Shown: one piece after another, positions 53,466 through 62,044 of the stretch
Numbering within the stretch: position 1 is the stretch's first letter
How the letters are laid out: each line of letters opens with the position of its first letter
Assembly: GCF_004348825.1 (NCBI RefSeq)
Contig: NZ_SMJU01000010.1
Location: forward strand, 186,001 to 250,000
Direction: 5' to 3'
Length of the DNA: 64,000 bases
DNA from: Arundinibacter roseus
Lineage (GTDB): Bacteria > Bacteroidota > Bacteroidia > Cytophagales > Spirosomataceae
Notes under the pieces: generated by a model
Seen by the model: only the letters and a program-made list of their open reading frames with translations
Database searches by the model: none
Told to the model about the DNA's origin: nothing
Program-made: the position numbers and the translations under genes

Positions 53466-53699
53466 ATGAAAGAAATTCAGGAACGAATCAGCATTAATCC
53501 CGAAGTTCGGTTTGGGAAACCATGCATCAAAGGTACCCGCATCACGGTACAGGATGTGCTCGGTTGGCTAGCTAGTGGAATGAGTACCGAAGAGATTGTG
53601 GAAGATTTCCCTTCACTCTCCCGAGAGGACATTTTGGCTGCACTCACATTTGCGGCATATCGGGAAGAAAGCACCAAAATACTGATATCGAGGATATGA
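53466..53699 (+). CDS. DUF433 antitoxin-like protein
   Basis: A 77-residue helix-turn-helix protein: RISINPEVRFGKPCIKGTRI, VQDVLGWLASGMSTEEIVED and LSREDILAALTFAA, the full DUF433 pattern. These proteins pair with PIN-like DUF5615 proteins in a VapBC-like module. The ATG at 53466 is preferred over 53379 because it begins the family domain directly and the upstream part overlaps the terminator's downstream flank. The stop overlaps the toxin ATG (ATGA). It presumably neutralised the toxin and represses its own promoter. Confidence 0.88.
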   Translation: MKEIQERISINPEVRFGKPCIKGTRITVQDVLGWLASGMSTEEIVEDFPSLSREDILAALTFAAYREESTKILISRI

Positions 53700-54030
53700 A
53701 GTTGCTATTCGATGATAACATTTCGTATCGGATTGTAAAAAAACTTGCAGAGATATTCCCCGGCTGCCTGCATGTAAGCCGCACTAATTTACCTGTTCCT
53801 GCCTCAGATCGAGGTATTTGGGAATATGCCCGGCAAAACAGCTACCTGATTATTACATTTGATGAAGATTTTAAAGATTTCCTAACCTATATGGTCCTCC
53901 TCCCAAAGTCATAATTCTTCGTATCGGCAATGCTTCTACTCAATCGATTGCTCATACTATGCATAGTAGGAAACCTGAAATTGAAGCATTCTATACATCT
54001 GATATATACGGTCTTTTGGAGATTTTTTAA
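53696..54030 (+). pseudogene. Frameshifted DUF5615 (PIN-like) toxin gene
   Basis: The first frame encodes MKLLFDDNISYRIVKKLAEI, HVSRTNLPVPASDRGIWEYA and LIITFDEDFKDFLTY (PIN acidic residues), then stops at 53914. The missing C-terminus continues in the next frame: YGPPPKVIILRIGNASTQSI and on to a TAA at 54030, the usual DUF5615 ending. The shift lies in CCTATATGG at 53886-53894 and is best explained by an extra TA in TATAT. The 72-residue product keeps the acidic residues but loses the last strands and helix. A sequencing error cannot be excluded. Confidence 0.85.
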
Positions 54031-54414
54031 TTCCCCAGATCTAATCACTTCTCAAAACTCCTAACCTTTCAGGTTCAAAATCATTGGAAAGAAACGTTTA
54101 GTACTCCAATTCCAACCTCAAAAGATGCCTGGTAAGCAGCCTTTTACGCTTGCTATTTTTTCGGAAGTTTTTTTTAAAGAATGTTTTTGCTTAACCAGGC
54201 TACCTGCACAGGATATTCTGAATAGGAATACCTCCTTCGAAAGTGTGACGGGCTGACAGCTAAAAAATTGTGAGATAATGATTCTCTCAAAAGGCTCCCA
54301 TCAGAACTTAGAGGCTATATTTTTCAATAATCAGCTACAAACAGTGTGCATTGGTGTACCGCTGTGAATTCAATTACTTACATTCTCATAATTTACCAAA
54401 GTGGAAATAATTAC
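54031..54414. other. 384-bp stretch without a recognised gene
   Basis: AT-rich sequence after the toxin remnant. One imperfect inverted repeat (GCCTGGTAAGCA at 54127 with TGCTTAACCAGGC at 54188) flanks a T-rich centre and could be a relic hairpin. No terminator for the minus-strand gene that ends at 54415 is obvious. Confidence 0.45.
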
Positions 54415-54882
54415 TTACTCCTTCTTCCTCCCACGAAAAGCATAAACCAATCCCAGATGACTTTTCAGAACACCACTGGCAAAATCATCTTTTACGTAAG
54501 GATTCAGTTCAAAAGCCAGTTGAATACCCCGGTTTTGGGCAAAGGGCGAAATCCGAACGCCTGCGTTCAGCGAGTAGCCATCTACCGTTATCAGGGCTGC
54601 ATCCGGATCGGCAATTCGATACAGCGGGTTGACACGCAGACCGCCGCCCGCATACACCTGCACTATCTCGCCCCGTTTGAGGTTAATCATCGGGAGCAGG
54701 TCTACACTGAGGCTGCTAAACAGCGAGTTGGTCTGAAAGCGGGTATCAAGCCAAACGGCATAACGCGGATTGGTGCTGACGCTCAGCAGGCCGCTCCACG
54801 GAAAATAACCTACCGATGCCTGCCCAAAAACACCTTGCGAAAACACCCAAAAGAGAAAGAAAAGTACGCTTGTTTTTTTCAT
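54415..54882 (-). CDS. Small exported outer-membrane-like protein of unknown function
   Basis: A 155-residue protein with a signal peptide (MKKTSVLFFLFWVFSQGVFG, cleaved at GQA). The mature part alternates short amphipathic strands (RYAVWLDTRFQTNSLFSSLS; VQVYAGGGLRVNPLY; GYSLNAGVRISPF; IQLAFELNPYV) and ends with SHLGLVYAFRGRKKE, so it looks like a small eight-stranded barrel. No family recognised. It lies 88 nt beyond ffh on the same strand, separated from it by ffh's terminator. Confidence 0.75.
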   Translation of the reverse strand: MKKTSVLFFLFWVFSQGVFGQASVGYFPWSGLLSVSTNPRYAVWLDTRFQTNSLFSSLSVDLLPMINLKRGEIVQVYAGGGLRVNPLYRIADPDAALITVDGYSLNAGVRISPFAQNRGIQLAFELNPYVKDDFASGVLKSHLGLVYAFRGRKKE

Positions 54883-54892
54883 AACCGGGAAT

Positions 54893-54925
54893 AAAAACCT
54901 CCGAAGACCAGAAGGTCCCCGGAGG
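54893..54925 (-). terminator. Terminator of ffh
   Basis: On the minus strand CCTCCGGGGACC and GGTCTTCGGAGG pair around a TTCT loop with a small internal mismatch, followed by TTTTTATT. It lies 46 nt past the ffh stop and just overlaps the upstream flank of the next minus-strand gene. Confidence 0.75.
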
Positions 54926-54970
54926 CAGATAGAAGGATAAGTTTAACAAAGAGAGTTTGAAAACGGTAGC

Positions 54971-56293
54971 TCAACGGCGCAGCGCTTTTTTCATCGCTGC
55001 CGGGGCCTGCATCGTATTCATTTTCTTCATCATGCGGCGCATTTCATCAAATTGTTTGATCAAATTGTTGACCTGCTGAATGGAAGTTCCGCTACCATTG
55101 GCAATTCGTTTTTTGCGGCTGCCGTCAATCAGCTCGGGGGTTTCACGTTCTGCTTTGGTCATCGACTGAATAATAGCTTCAATCGGTTTAAATGAGTCGT
55201 TATCAATGTCAAGATCTTTCATGGCACTGCCCATGCCCGGAATCATCCCGATGAGATCTTTCACATTTCCCATCTTTTTGATTTGCTGCAACTGCCCCAA
55301 AAAGTCGTCAAAATCGAATTTATTCTGACGCATTTTTGCGTTGATTCGCTTGGCTTCGTCTTCATCAAACGCCTGTTGCGCGCGTTCTACCAGCGAAACC
55401 ACGTCGCCCATGCCCAAGATCCGGCTTGCCATCCGGTCGGGATAGAAGGCATCGAGCGCTTCCATTTTTTCGCCAGTACTAATAAACTTTATGGGTTTCT
55501 CAACTACCTGTCGAATCGACAGCGCTGCCCCACCGCGTGCGTCACCGTCGAGCTTGGTCAGTACAACTCCGTCAAAGTTGAGACGTTCGTTAAAGGTTTT
55601 AGCGGTATTTACGGCATCCTGCCCGGTCATCGAATCGACCACAAACAGAATCTCGGTTGGCTTTACGGCTGCTTTAATGTCGGCCACTTCCTGCATCATG
55701 ACTTCATCCACGGCAAGGCGTCCGGCCGTATCCACAATCACGATTTTCTTGCCCATTTTTCGGGCATAAGCCATTGCATTCGTAGCAATATCTACCGCAT
55801 TTTTATTATCGGGTTCAGCATATACTTCTACTCCGATCTGCTCACCGAGTACTTTCAGCTGCTCAATCGCCGCGGGACGATACACGTCACAAGCGGTAAG
55901 CAGTACACTCCGTCCTTGTTTTTTGAGCATACTGGCCAATTTCCCTGAGAAGGTAGTTTTACCGGAACCCTGCAAACCAGCGATCAAAACCACCGCCGGG
56001 TCGCCCTTGATGTTGATGCTTTCGGCTTTACCGCCCATGAGTTCGGTCAGCTCTTCCTGCACAATCTTGACAAACATTTGCCCCGGCTCCACCGAAATCA
56101 GAATCTTCCGATCAATGGCTTTATCCTTGATGCGGTCGGTGATGTCCTTGGCTACCTTGAAGTTCACGTCAGCATCCACAAGCGCCCGCCGCACTTCTTT
56201 GGTAGTAGCCGCCACGTTAATATCCGAGATACGGTCTTTCCCTTTTAGGGTACGAAAAGCAGTATTAAGTTTGTCCTGTAAGTTTTCAAACAT
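54971..56293 (-). CDS. ffh: Signal recognition particle GTPase Ffh
   Basis: A 440-residue GTPase that targets nascent membrane proteins with 4.5S RNA. The N domain (1-85) precedes the G domain with P-loop AGLQGSGKTT (105-114), DTAGRLAVDEVMMQE, LTKLDGDARGGAALS and the Met-rich M domain (about 300-440; MGNVKDLIGMIPGMGSAMKD, MRRMMKKMNTM). Length and order are normal. A minus-strand -7 match TAACTTTG lies at 56399-56392. Confidence 0.97.
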   Translation of the reverse strand: MFENLQDKLNTAFRTLKGKDRISDINVAATTKEVRRALVDADVNFKVAKDITDRIKDKAIDRKILISVEPGQMFVKIVQEELTELMGGKAESINIKGDPAVVLIAGLQGSGKTTFSGKLASMLKKQGRSVLLTACDVYRPAAIEQLKVLGEQIGVEVYAEPDNKNAVDIATNAMAYARKMGKKIVIVDTAGRLAVDEVMMQEVADIKAAVKPTEILFVVDSMTGQDAVNTAKTFNERLNFDGVVLTKLDGDARGGAALSIRQVVEKPIKFISTGEKMEALDAFYPDRMASRILGMGDVVSLVERAQQAFDEDEAKRINAKMRQNKFDFDDFLGQLQQIKKMGNVKDLIGMIPGMGSAMKDLDIDNDSFKPIEAIIQSMTKAERETPELIDGSRKKRIANGSGTSIQQVNNLIKQFDEMRRMMKKMNTMQAPAAMKKALRR

Positions 56294-56391
56294 GTGTATT
56301 CAGGGCCAATTGCCCGGTTTTCTGTTAATATTCAAGGTAAATAGGATGCTTGTACCTGTATACAAAGGCATCCTGACTGTAAGTCAACTCA

Positions 56392-56399
56392 CAAAGTTA
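56392..56399 (-). promoter_or_regulatory. Candidate -7 box of ffh
   Basis: TAACTTTG on the minus strand matches TAnnTTTG and lies about 100 nt before the ffh start. No good -33 element was found. Confidence 0.35.
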
Positions 56400-56553
56400 C
56401 GAAGAAAAAGCGGAGTAGCGGAATGTGAACCCACGAACTAACGCATCTGTCGTTTTACCCGGACCTTTTTACCAAAAAATAAAACGCCCACGCAACTTAC
56501 CGTCCAATTTTTACATCTTCCGGTTGTGTTATCAATCCTAAACAATTTTCCTC

Positions 56554-57270
56554 ATGCTGAACTCTCGTCTTTTACTGGTTTTCTTACTGTGGGTTAATTT
56601 TTTATCTGCGGCCCATGCTCAGCTTAGCGGTTTGAAAGGCAATGGCCGAATTCAAAAAGAACGCCGCCCCATCAGCGGGGTGCGCGAGGTACGAATAGAT
56701 AAAGGCATTGACTTGTATATCAAACAGGGAAGTCAGGAAGTACTCGTTCTGGAAGCTGACGAAAACATTCTCGAATTTATTACTACTGACCTGGACAACG
56801 GCGAACTTAGGATTTCTTTAAGCAGAAACTTTATCAGAACCCAAAACCTGAAAGTTCACCTGACTGTGCGTACTCTCCAACGTTTGCATGCGTCAGGAGG
56901 TGCGGACGTGTACTCTGAGGGTGTTTTGCGCGCCGAAAAAATGAGCTGCATTGCCGAAGGAGGCAGCGACATCAGGCTTGAACTTGATGTAAAAAATCTG
57001 ACGGTTTCCAGTTCGGGCGGATCTGATGCTTACCTTAAAGGCCTGGCGCAGTCTGTCAAAGCTACGGCCTCGGGCGGCAGCGATATCAAAGCCGGACAGC
57101 TCCGCGCCGACCTCGTCGTGGTGGAGGCTTCGGGTGGCTCGGATGCATACGTATATGCTGACATGGAACTGACGGCTCGTGCCTCCGGCGGGGCAAGTGT
57201 GTACTACTCGGGGAATCCAAAAAAGGTGCTCAGAAGTACGTCGGGTGGTGGAGATGTGACCAAACGGTAG
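56554..57270 (+). CDS. Head-GIN domain (DUF2807) exported protein
   Basis: A 238-residue exported protein (signal to AAHAQ). The head-GIN start (KGNGRIQKERRPISGVREVR; GIDLYIKQGSQEVLVLEAD) is followed by seven repeats of a parallel beta-helix turn spaced about 20 residues: ASGGADVYSEG, AEGGSDIRLEL, SSGGSDAYLKG, ASGGSDIKAGQ, ASGGSDAYVYA, ASGGASVYYSG and TSGGGDVTKR. The family is common in Bacteroidota and its role is not settled. It converges on the minus-strand lipoprotein gene, with a repeat element between them. Confidence 0.9.
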   Translation: MLNSRLLLVFLLWVNFLSAAHAQLSGLKGNGRIQKERRPISGVREVRIDKGIDLYIKQGSQEVLVLEADENILEFITTDLDNGELRISLSRNFIRTQNLKVHLTVRTLQRLHASGGADVYSEGVLRAEKMSCIAEGGSDIRLELDVKNLTVSSSGGSDAYLKGLAQSVKATASGGSDIKAGQLRADLVVVEASGGSDAYVYADMELTARASGGASVYYSGNPKKVLRSTSGGGDVTKR

Positions 57271-57293
57271 ATGCCTATTAGTATAGCATGAGA

Positions 57294-57433
57294 TTTGTAG
57301 ATACGTTTCCTATTAAAGGATTGTGAGCTCCGATAGGAGCGGCCCTTTTGTATGGCAATTGGTCCGCTCCTAACGGAGCTTAAAGGTAATTCACAAGCGA
57401 ACTTTTCTACAAACGGTAAGCCTCTATGAGGCT
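57294..57433. repeat. Compound palindromic intergenic element
   Basis: An outer 8-bp inverted repeat TTTGTAGA (57294) / TCTACAAA (57406) encloses two 18-bp arms, GAGCTCCGATAGGAGCGG (57325) and CCGCTCCTAACGGAGCTT (57364). The arms are near-perfect complements, and each is itself a small hairpin (GCTCC/GGAGC). A third hairpin AGCCTC-TAT-GAGGCT follows at 57419. The design resembles REP/MITE-like elements. The gap 57271-57495 holds nothing else. Confidence 0.75.
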
Positions 57434-57495
57434 GAATTCACGTTTCTTCTATGTGATTTTTACTCCCTGAATACTAGTTTACGAAGGCGATATTA

Positions 57496-57936
57496 TTACT
57501 TTTCAACAAAAGCTTTTGCTTCGGCAATGCTTTTCAACATCTGCTCACTTACATTTTCTATTTTTTCTTTTTCCTTCGTGTAGGCCTCAATCGCCTGCGG
57601 GGTCGGGAGAGCTTTCAGAGAGTCGGCCCGATACTGATGCATCCACCCCATCATGCCTTCGTCGGCTTTTTTGAGTTGCAGGCTAAGTTCGAGCGCCTGC
57701 GTCCGGGTAGCCGTGAGTGCGGAATCAGCCGGAGTGAGCAGCAACAAACTATCCATTTCGGCTACTTTTTGACTGGTTTTTTTGTGCAGCCGCATGAGTT
57801 CACCCATCTTGGGCATTACCGCATCATGAATCATCATGACCTGCTTTTCCAGCGTTTCGACCTGCTGTTTTTCGGTATTGGTACATGCGCCCAAAAGTAG
57901 TATTGGCAGGAGTAAAATTGTATTTCGGTAAATCAT
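57496..57936 (-). CDS. Small coiled-coil lipoprotein
   Basis: A 146-residue lipoprotein: MIYRNTILLLPILLLGAC with lipid Cys at residue 18. The mature part is almost all helix with heptad-like spacing (KQQVETLEKQVMMIHDAVMP, MDSLLLLTPADSALTATRTQ, EKEKIENVSEQMLKSIAEAK). No enzymatic motif. The start is set at the signal-peptide Met (57936), not 57987. It is the last minus-strand gene of the copper-type island, 94 nt after the transporter-like gene; whether it belongs to that operon is open. Confidence 0.75.
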   Translation of the reverse strand: MIYRNTILLLPILLLGACTNTEKQQVETLEKQVMMIHDAVMPKMGELMRLHKKTSQKVAEMDSLLLLTPADSALTATRTQALELSLQLKKADEGMMGWMHQYRADSLKALPTPQAIEAYTKEKEKIENVSEQMLKSIAEAKAFVEK

Positions 57937-58029
57937 AATTTTAGTTTTCAAAAAATGGCTCTGGAACAAAAGAGTACTATTTAACACATTGATTATTAGT
58001 ATTTTATAAATAAATTAAAAAATCTTCAC

Positions 58030-58941
58030 TCAGAACAGCCAGGCGATCTGTACCTGACCACGTCCTTTGCTTACAACATGCCCATTAGAAAGCTCCTGTA
58101 CCATTGGTTTTTGCAGGCTGAGTCCGGCAGTCCAGCGGTTGGTAAACATAGAAACTCCGGCGGTTGCATTAACTAAATGTCCACCCGTTTCCTGAATCCT
58201 GATTTCGGCCTCGGTGCTCTGCCGGGCATGCTCTGCATACACACCTATGTGGGGCATAAGGGTGGCTGTTCCGAGCGTGAATGTTCGGAAAATATCCAGA
58301 TTTCCTGCCAGTTGATTGCCAAATTTGTAGCCCAGGTCATTCGTAGAATTAACTTTCTGTGAGACCACCGCCGACAGCCCCCATTGCGCAAAAGTGAGGG
58401 TATAAAATGCATTCAGAATAAGATCCGTGCTGCCGGTGCCGGGTTGAAAATTGGCATTGGCTACCACAAGCGGATTAGACTCATCGTACCGAAACTTTCC
58501 GGTAGGGATTTTCACCCCACCGCCCAGCAAAAGGCTGTGGTTGAACCGACGGTTTTTCTCACTATCCATAAAAGTATTCAGTACATTGTAGTGCATCAGT
58601 ACAGTAGCATCGCCCCATCCCTGCTGTTTTTTCAGGCCCGAAGTAGTTGACTGTTGATCGAAGCGATAGGGCAAAGACGCCAATACCTGAACCCGTTTGA
58701 GGGGAAAAAAACGCCCATAAAGTTCTGTACTTTGGAAGGTTTCCGACGTACGCAAATACTGACTTTCGGCATGCGTTACAAACGACTGATGCGTATAACG
58801 TACCCCAACCATCGCCCGATTGGACTGCGGCATGAGCCCATAGTAAGCCCCACCGTTGGCACAACCACAGACATCACAAGCGCGCAGCGGAGCCGCCATA
58901 CAAACGCCCAGTAGAAGTAGTAAAATTCCTGTATTTTTCAT
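58030..58941 (-). CDS. Outer-membrane transporter-like barrel protein with N-terminal CxxCxC
   Basis: A 303-residue exported protein. Signal MKNTGILLLLLGVCMAAPLR is followed at once by ACDVCGCANGG, a soft-metal-type Cys cluster. The rest is a beta-barrel of the MetA-pathway/transporter type (VGVRYTHQSF, LYGRFFPLKRVQVLASLPY, LLLGGGVKIPTGKF, TAGLSLQKPM, VQIAWLF). It starts 3 nt after the diheme peroxidase gene, so it is tightly linked to the MbnP/peroxidase genes. A role in moving or sensing copper at the outer membrane is inferred from the Cys motif and neighbours. Confidence 0.8.
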   Translation of the reverse strand: MKNTGILLLLLGVCMAAPLRACDVCGCANGGAYYGLMPQSNRAMVGVRYTHQSFVTHAESQYLRTSETFQSTELYGRFFPLKRVQVLASLPYRFDQQSTTSGLKKQQGWGDATVLMHYNVLNTFMDSEKNRRFNHSLLLGGGVKIPTGKFRYDESNPLVVANANFQPGTGSTDLILNAFYTLTFAQWGLSAVVSQKVNSTNDLGYKFGNQLAGNLDIFRTFTLGTATLMPHIGVYAEHARQSTEAEIRIQETGGHLVNATAGVSMFTNRWTAGLSLQKPMVQELSNGHVVSKGRGQVQIAWLF

Positions 58942-58944
58942 TGT

Positions 58945-60027
58945 TCAGGGTGCCGCAAAGCGTGTATCTTGTAAAAATGATTGATCCGTAAGCGTATGTA
59001 AAAATGCAATGAGCTGGCGCTTTTCTTCGGATGAAAGTGGAATACCTGGTCGGTCATTTTTTTGTAGAAGCCTATCCAGATTTTCGGTTTTTTGTACGCC
59101 CCTTTCGTAATGATCCAGGACGGCTTCAAGGGTATAAAAGCGGCCATCGTGCATGTAGGGTGCGGTAACGGCCACGTTGCGCAAGCCAGGCACCCGAAAC
59201 CGATACCGATCCGTTTGCTGTTCCGTGATGCGGTAGCGTCCCAAATCCTTAACACCTTGAATCGGCAGACCGTTGTTTCGATAAGAACCATCCGTAAAAA
59301 GGGCTCCTGCATGGCATGAAGCACATTTTTGCTCAAAAATCGTCAGTCCGGCACGTTCGTCTGTGGTAAAAACTTCTCCTTCCTGCCGCACAAATTTATC
59401 ATAGCGCGAGTCAGCCGAAACGAGCGTCAGCATAAACTGCGACAATGCTTTCAGAAAACGCTCGGTGGTGATTTCTTCCGAACCAAATGCCTTCTTGAAC
59501 TTGCCCGGATAGCTTTTACTTTTCCGAAGTTTTTCGAGAACATTCCCCGTTTTTTCATCCATCTCCACGGGATTTTCAATGGGTGCAATTGATACAAAAT
59601 CCAGGTCGCCCACGCCGCCATCCCAAAAGAACTCCGATTCCCAGGCCATGTTCTGAACCGGCATGGAATTGCGGGTTCCTTTGCGGTCGTCGATGCCGTG
59701 GCTGACATCGTGGCCGTGGTGCGTAAATCCCGACGACTGACTGTGACACTCGCCGCACGAAATGGTCCTATCGCGGGAAAGAATGGGATCATAAAACAAC
59801 GCTCTACCTAACTCAAAGCCCTCCTGAGTAATCGGGTTTTTACTTAGGTCGTAGGTCGGTGCCGGAAAATTGGCTGGCACCTCAAACAACGGCTCCGCAG
59901 GAGGTGGTCCGTCAGAAGGGCTACATCCGCTCAATAGCCCGACGACCAACCCGAACATCATTAGCGAATTGGCCGGGAACGGGCCGAAGCCCATTCCCGA
60001 TGCCAAACGATTAATCGTTATGTACAT
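58945..60027 (-). CDS. Diheme cytochrome-c peroxidase family lipoprotein (MbnH/CcpA-like), copy 1
   Basis: A 360-residue lipoprotein (LLSGC, Cys35) with two c-type heme sites, CGECH (91-95) and CASCH (235-239). It has the family motifs LGRALFYDPILSRDRTISC, FTHHGHDVSHGI, KGTRNSMPVQN, GLTIFEQKCASCHAG, FRVPGLRNVAVTAPYMHDGR and IAFLHTLTD. Such proteins next to MbnP oxidise a tryptophan of MbnP, as shown for MbnH; plain H2O2 removal is the alternative. It overlaps the MbnP-like gene by 17 nt. Confidence 0.9.
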   Translation of the reverse strand: MYITINRLASGMGFGPFPANSLMMFGLVVGLLSGCSPSDGPPPAEPLFEVPANFPAPTYDLSKNPITQEGFELGRALFYDPILSRDRTISCGECHSQSSGFTHHGHDVSHGIDDRKGTRNSMPVQNMAWESEFFWDGGVGDLDFVSIAPIENPVEMDEKTGNVLEKLRKSKSYPGKFKKAFGSEEITTERFLKALSQFMLTLVSADSRYDKFVRQEGEVFTTDERAGLTIFEQKCASCHAGALFTDGSYRNNGLPIQGVKDLGRYRITEQQTDRYRFRVPGLRNVAVTAPYMHDGRFYTLEAVLDHYERGVQKTENLDRLLQKNDRPGIPLSSEEKRQLIAFLHTLTDQSFLQDTRFAAP

Positions 60028-60817
60028 GATCTACCAAAAACATGTTTTTGTAATTGTCCGCAATCGGACCCGCTGCCGCAGGGTTATGTACGCTGTACGT
60101 TTCGGCAAGTTTGATGGTATTTGGACCATTGAATACTTTCAGAAAATCGGCCACCACATGCACCGTAGGAGTCAGCGATTTGCGAACAGTCGCTTTTTGC
60201 ATTGGTAATGTCACGGTCCGGATATTGTTTGGAGCCACGGCAGCACGTCCACCGTAGCCGCCTACGTGCAGTTCAAAGGCCCTTTTGCCCGCAGAATTCA
60301 GCGGAATGACGGGTGAAGTTCCTTCCATTTTTACAAAAATATATCCCGAATTCCATGACCAGTACATGCCATCTTCCCCATAAGAAGCCGGGTCGAGCAC
60401 ACCCGTGCGGGCGCTGATATCGGAAGCACTTCGGGCACTATCCACGCCAATGGTAAAAGTAAGTTCAGTATAATCGGCCACGGGAACATCCTTTAATTCA
60501 GCCTCCCAGGTTGCGGGATCGGCCTGACGAATCAGAAAATATTGCTCAGGAAAGCGCACCAGGGTGCCTTCCGCATTTTTCAGCGCTACATTGCTGATGA
60601 AGTAATTGAAGCGAGTGACCGTAAAATCTTCTCCGGAAGCATTTCGGTAGGTAGTTTCGCCAAGCGCCATTTTTTGACCACCTACCCGATTGTCGAATTC
60701 CAGAATCACCGAGTTTTTATCATTCGGGTTAAGCGGCTCTACATTTGATTCCTGACAGGCAATCAATAAAGCAGTTAAAAAAAACAGGGAAAGCAGACTA
60801 TTTATAGTAGTATTCAT
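60011..60817 (-). CDS. MbnP-like copper-associated lipoprotein
   Basis: A 268-residue lipoprotein (MNTTINSLLSLFFLTALLIAC). It has the MbnP pattern: VILEFDNRVGGQKMALGETT near the start, FTVTRFNYFISNVAL, LTFTIGVDSARS, the Trp-rich core MYWSWNSGYIFVKMEG, a FELHVGGYGG segment and HVVADFLKVFNGP near the end. In methanotrophs MbnP binds copper after its partner MbnH turns a Trp into kynurenine; the YWSW segment is the place to look for that residue here. It is flanked on both sides by diheme peroxidase genes. Confidence 0.88.
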   Translation of the reverse strand: MNTTINSLLSLFFLTALLIACQESNVEPLNPNDKNSVILEFDNRVGGQKMALGETTYRNASGEDFTVTRFNYFISNVALKNAEGTLVRFPEQYFLIRQADPATWEAELKDVPVADYTELTFTIGVDSARSASDISARTGVLDPASYGEDGMYWSWNSGYIFVKMEGTSPVIPLNSAGKRAFELHVGGYGGRAAVAPNNIRTVTLPMQKATVRKSLTPTVHVVADFLKVFNGPNTIKLAETYSVHNPAAAGPIADNYKNMFLVDHVHND

Positions 60818-60867
60818 TATTTAAGATCTTGAAAATTAATGTTTTAATAAAAAAAATAACTGGTGCA

Positions 60868-61980
60868 TTACCGTACCGGAAATCCATCCGGCTCAGCAAA
60901 GCGTTTATCGGTCAGAAATGTGTGATCGGTCAGAGTTTTCAGAAATGCGATGAGCTTTGTTTTTTCATCCTCACTCATTGGGATTCCGGGCCGCCCACCG
61001 GCCATTTTGGGCCGCAGCAGCGGATCAAGTGTTAGACTTTCCTGCACGCCATCGCTGTAAAAGTCGAGCACTTCTCTGAGCGATTTAAAGCGTCCGTCGT
61101 GCGTGTAGGGCAACGTTACCTCCACGTTTCGAAGGCTCGGCACCCGAAACCTGAACCGATCCTGAGGCAGCCCGGTAACCCGAAAACGCCCCTCATCTAC
61201 CACAACCTCCACCCGGGGCACGCCGTTCTCATAAACAACTTTGGTTCGTTCAAAGGGCGCAAGGCCATTATTTCTAAAACTCTGATCGGTAAAGAGAACA
61301 CCGGAATGACAGTTTGCACACCCTTTGGCTTCAAAGAGAAGCATTCCCTGCTGTTCCATTTCCGTGAAAGCAACGCCCTTTTCTCTTCGTAGCACCTGAT
61401 CATATTTAGAATCAGCCGACACCATCGACATCATGAATTGCGTGAGCGCGTTGAGCATTTTTTTCGAACTGATTTCCTCTGTTCCGTATGCATCTTTGAA
61501 CAAAGCCGGATAGGTTGTGCCGGAGCGAAGTTTTTGCACCACATTCTCCATGCTGTCATCCATTTCGTCCGGGTGTTCAATCGGAAAAATCGGTTGTTGT
61601 TCCAGATTTTCGATAGAACCGTCCCATTGAAAAGACCTCAACCAGGCCAGGTTTTGCAACGGAAGGGCATTCCGAAGCCCCGTCCGGCCGTTGATGCCGT
61701 GGCTCAAATCGTGCAGATGATGCGTAAAACCATAGTATTGCCGATGACATTCGCCACAGGCAATGCTGCTATCCCGAGACAAAATGCCGTCGTAAAACAG
61801 CGTCTTGCCCAGGGTAAATCCGGCTTGTGTGAGCGAATTGGATTCCAGCAAAAAGACAGGTTCTGGAAAATTAGCCGGACGCTCGAAGAGCGGTTTTGGT
61901 TCAATTTCCACCTCCGGTGCCTGCGGTGATTGGCAGGCAGCCATTCCTAGTGCCAAAAACCCTGCAAACAGTTTTTTCAT
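60868..61980 (-). CDS. Diheme cytochrome-c peroxidase family lipoprotein (MbnH/CcpA-like), copy 2
   Basis: A 370-residue lipoprotein (MKKLFAGFLALGMAAC, Cys16) with heme sites CGECH (75-79) and CANCH (221-225). It shares with copy 1 the order LFYDGILSRDSSIACGECH, GFTHHLHDLSHGI, NALPLQNLAW, LNALTQFMMSMVSADSKYD, FRVPSLRNVEVTLPYTHDGR and LIAFLKTLTDHTFL. A loop of about 15 residues after the second heme (ERTKVVYENGVPRVEVVVDE) is absent from copy 1. The pair arose by duplication and then diverged. It is 50 nt upstream of the MbnP-like gene. Confidence 0.9.
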   Translation of the reverse strand: MKKLFAGFLALGMAACQSPQAPEVEIEPKPLFERPANFPEPVFLLESNSLTQAGFTLGKTLFYDGILSRDSSIACGECHRQYYGFTHHLHDLSHGINGRTGLRNALPLQNLAWLRSFQWDGSIENLEQQPIFPIEHPDEMDDSMENVVQKLRSGTTYPALFKDAYGTEEISSKKMLNALTQFMMSMVSADSKYDQVLRREKGVAFTEMEQQGMLLFEAKGCANCHSGVLFTDQSFRNNGLAPFERTKVVYENGVPRVEVVVDEGRFRVTGLPQDRFRFRVPSLRNVEVTLPYTHDGRFKSLREVLDFYSDGVQESLTLDPLLRPKMAGGRPGIPMSEDEKTKLIAFLKTLTDHTFLTDKRFAEPDGFPVR

Positions 61981-62044
61981 AGCCCAAAGGATACAAATCC
62001 TGTTCAGAATTTAGACAGAGAAAATCAGAAAAAAGAAAGCAGGC

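Noticed and set aside
54127-54200. Imperfect inverted repeat as an insertion-sequence remnant
   Set aside because: It is only about 12 bp with one mismatch, with no transposase trace or target duplication.
54346-54894. Plus-strand frame of 182 codons
   Set aside because: It is the shadow of the minus-strand gene at 54415-54882, which has a good signal peptide and strand pattern.
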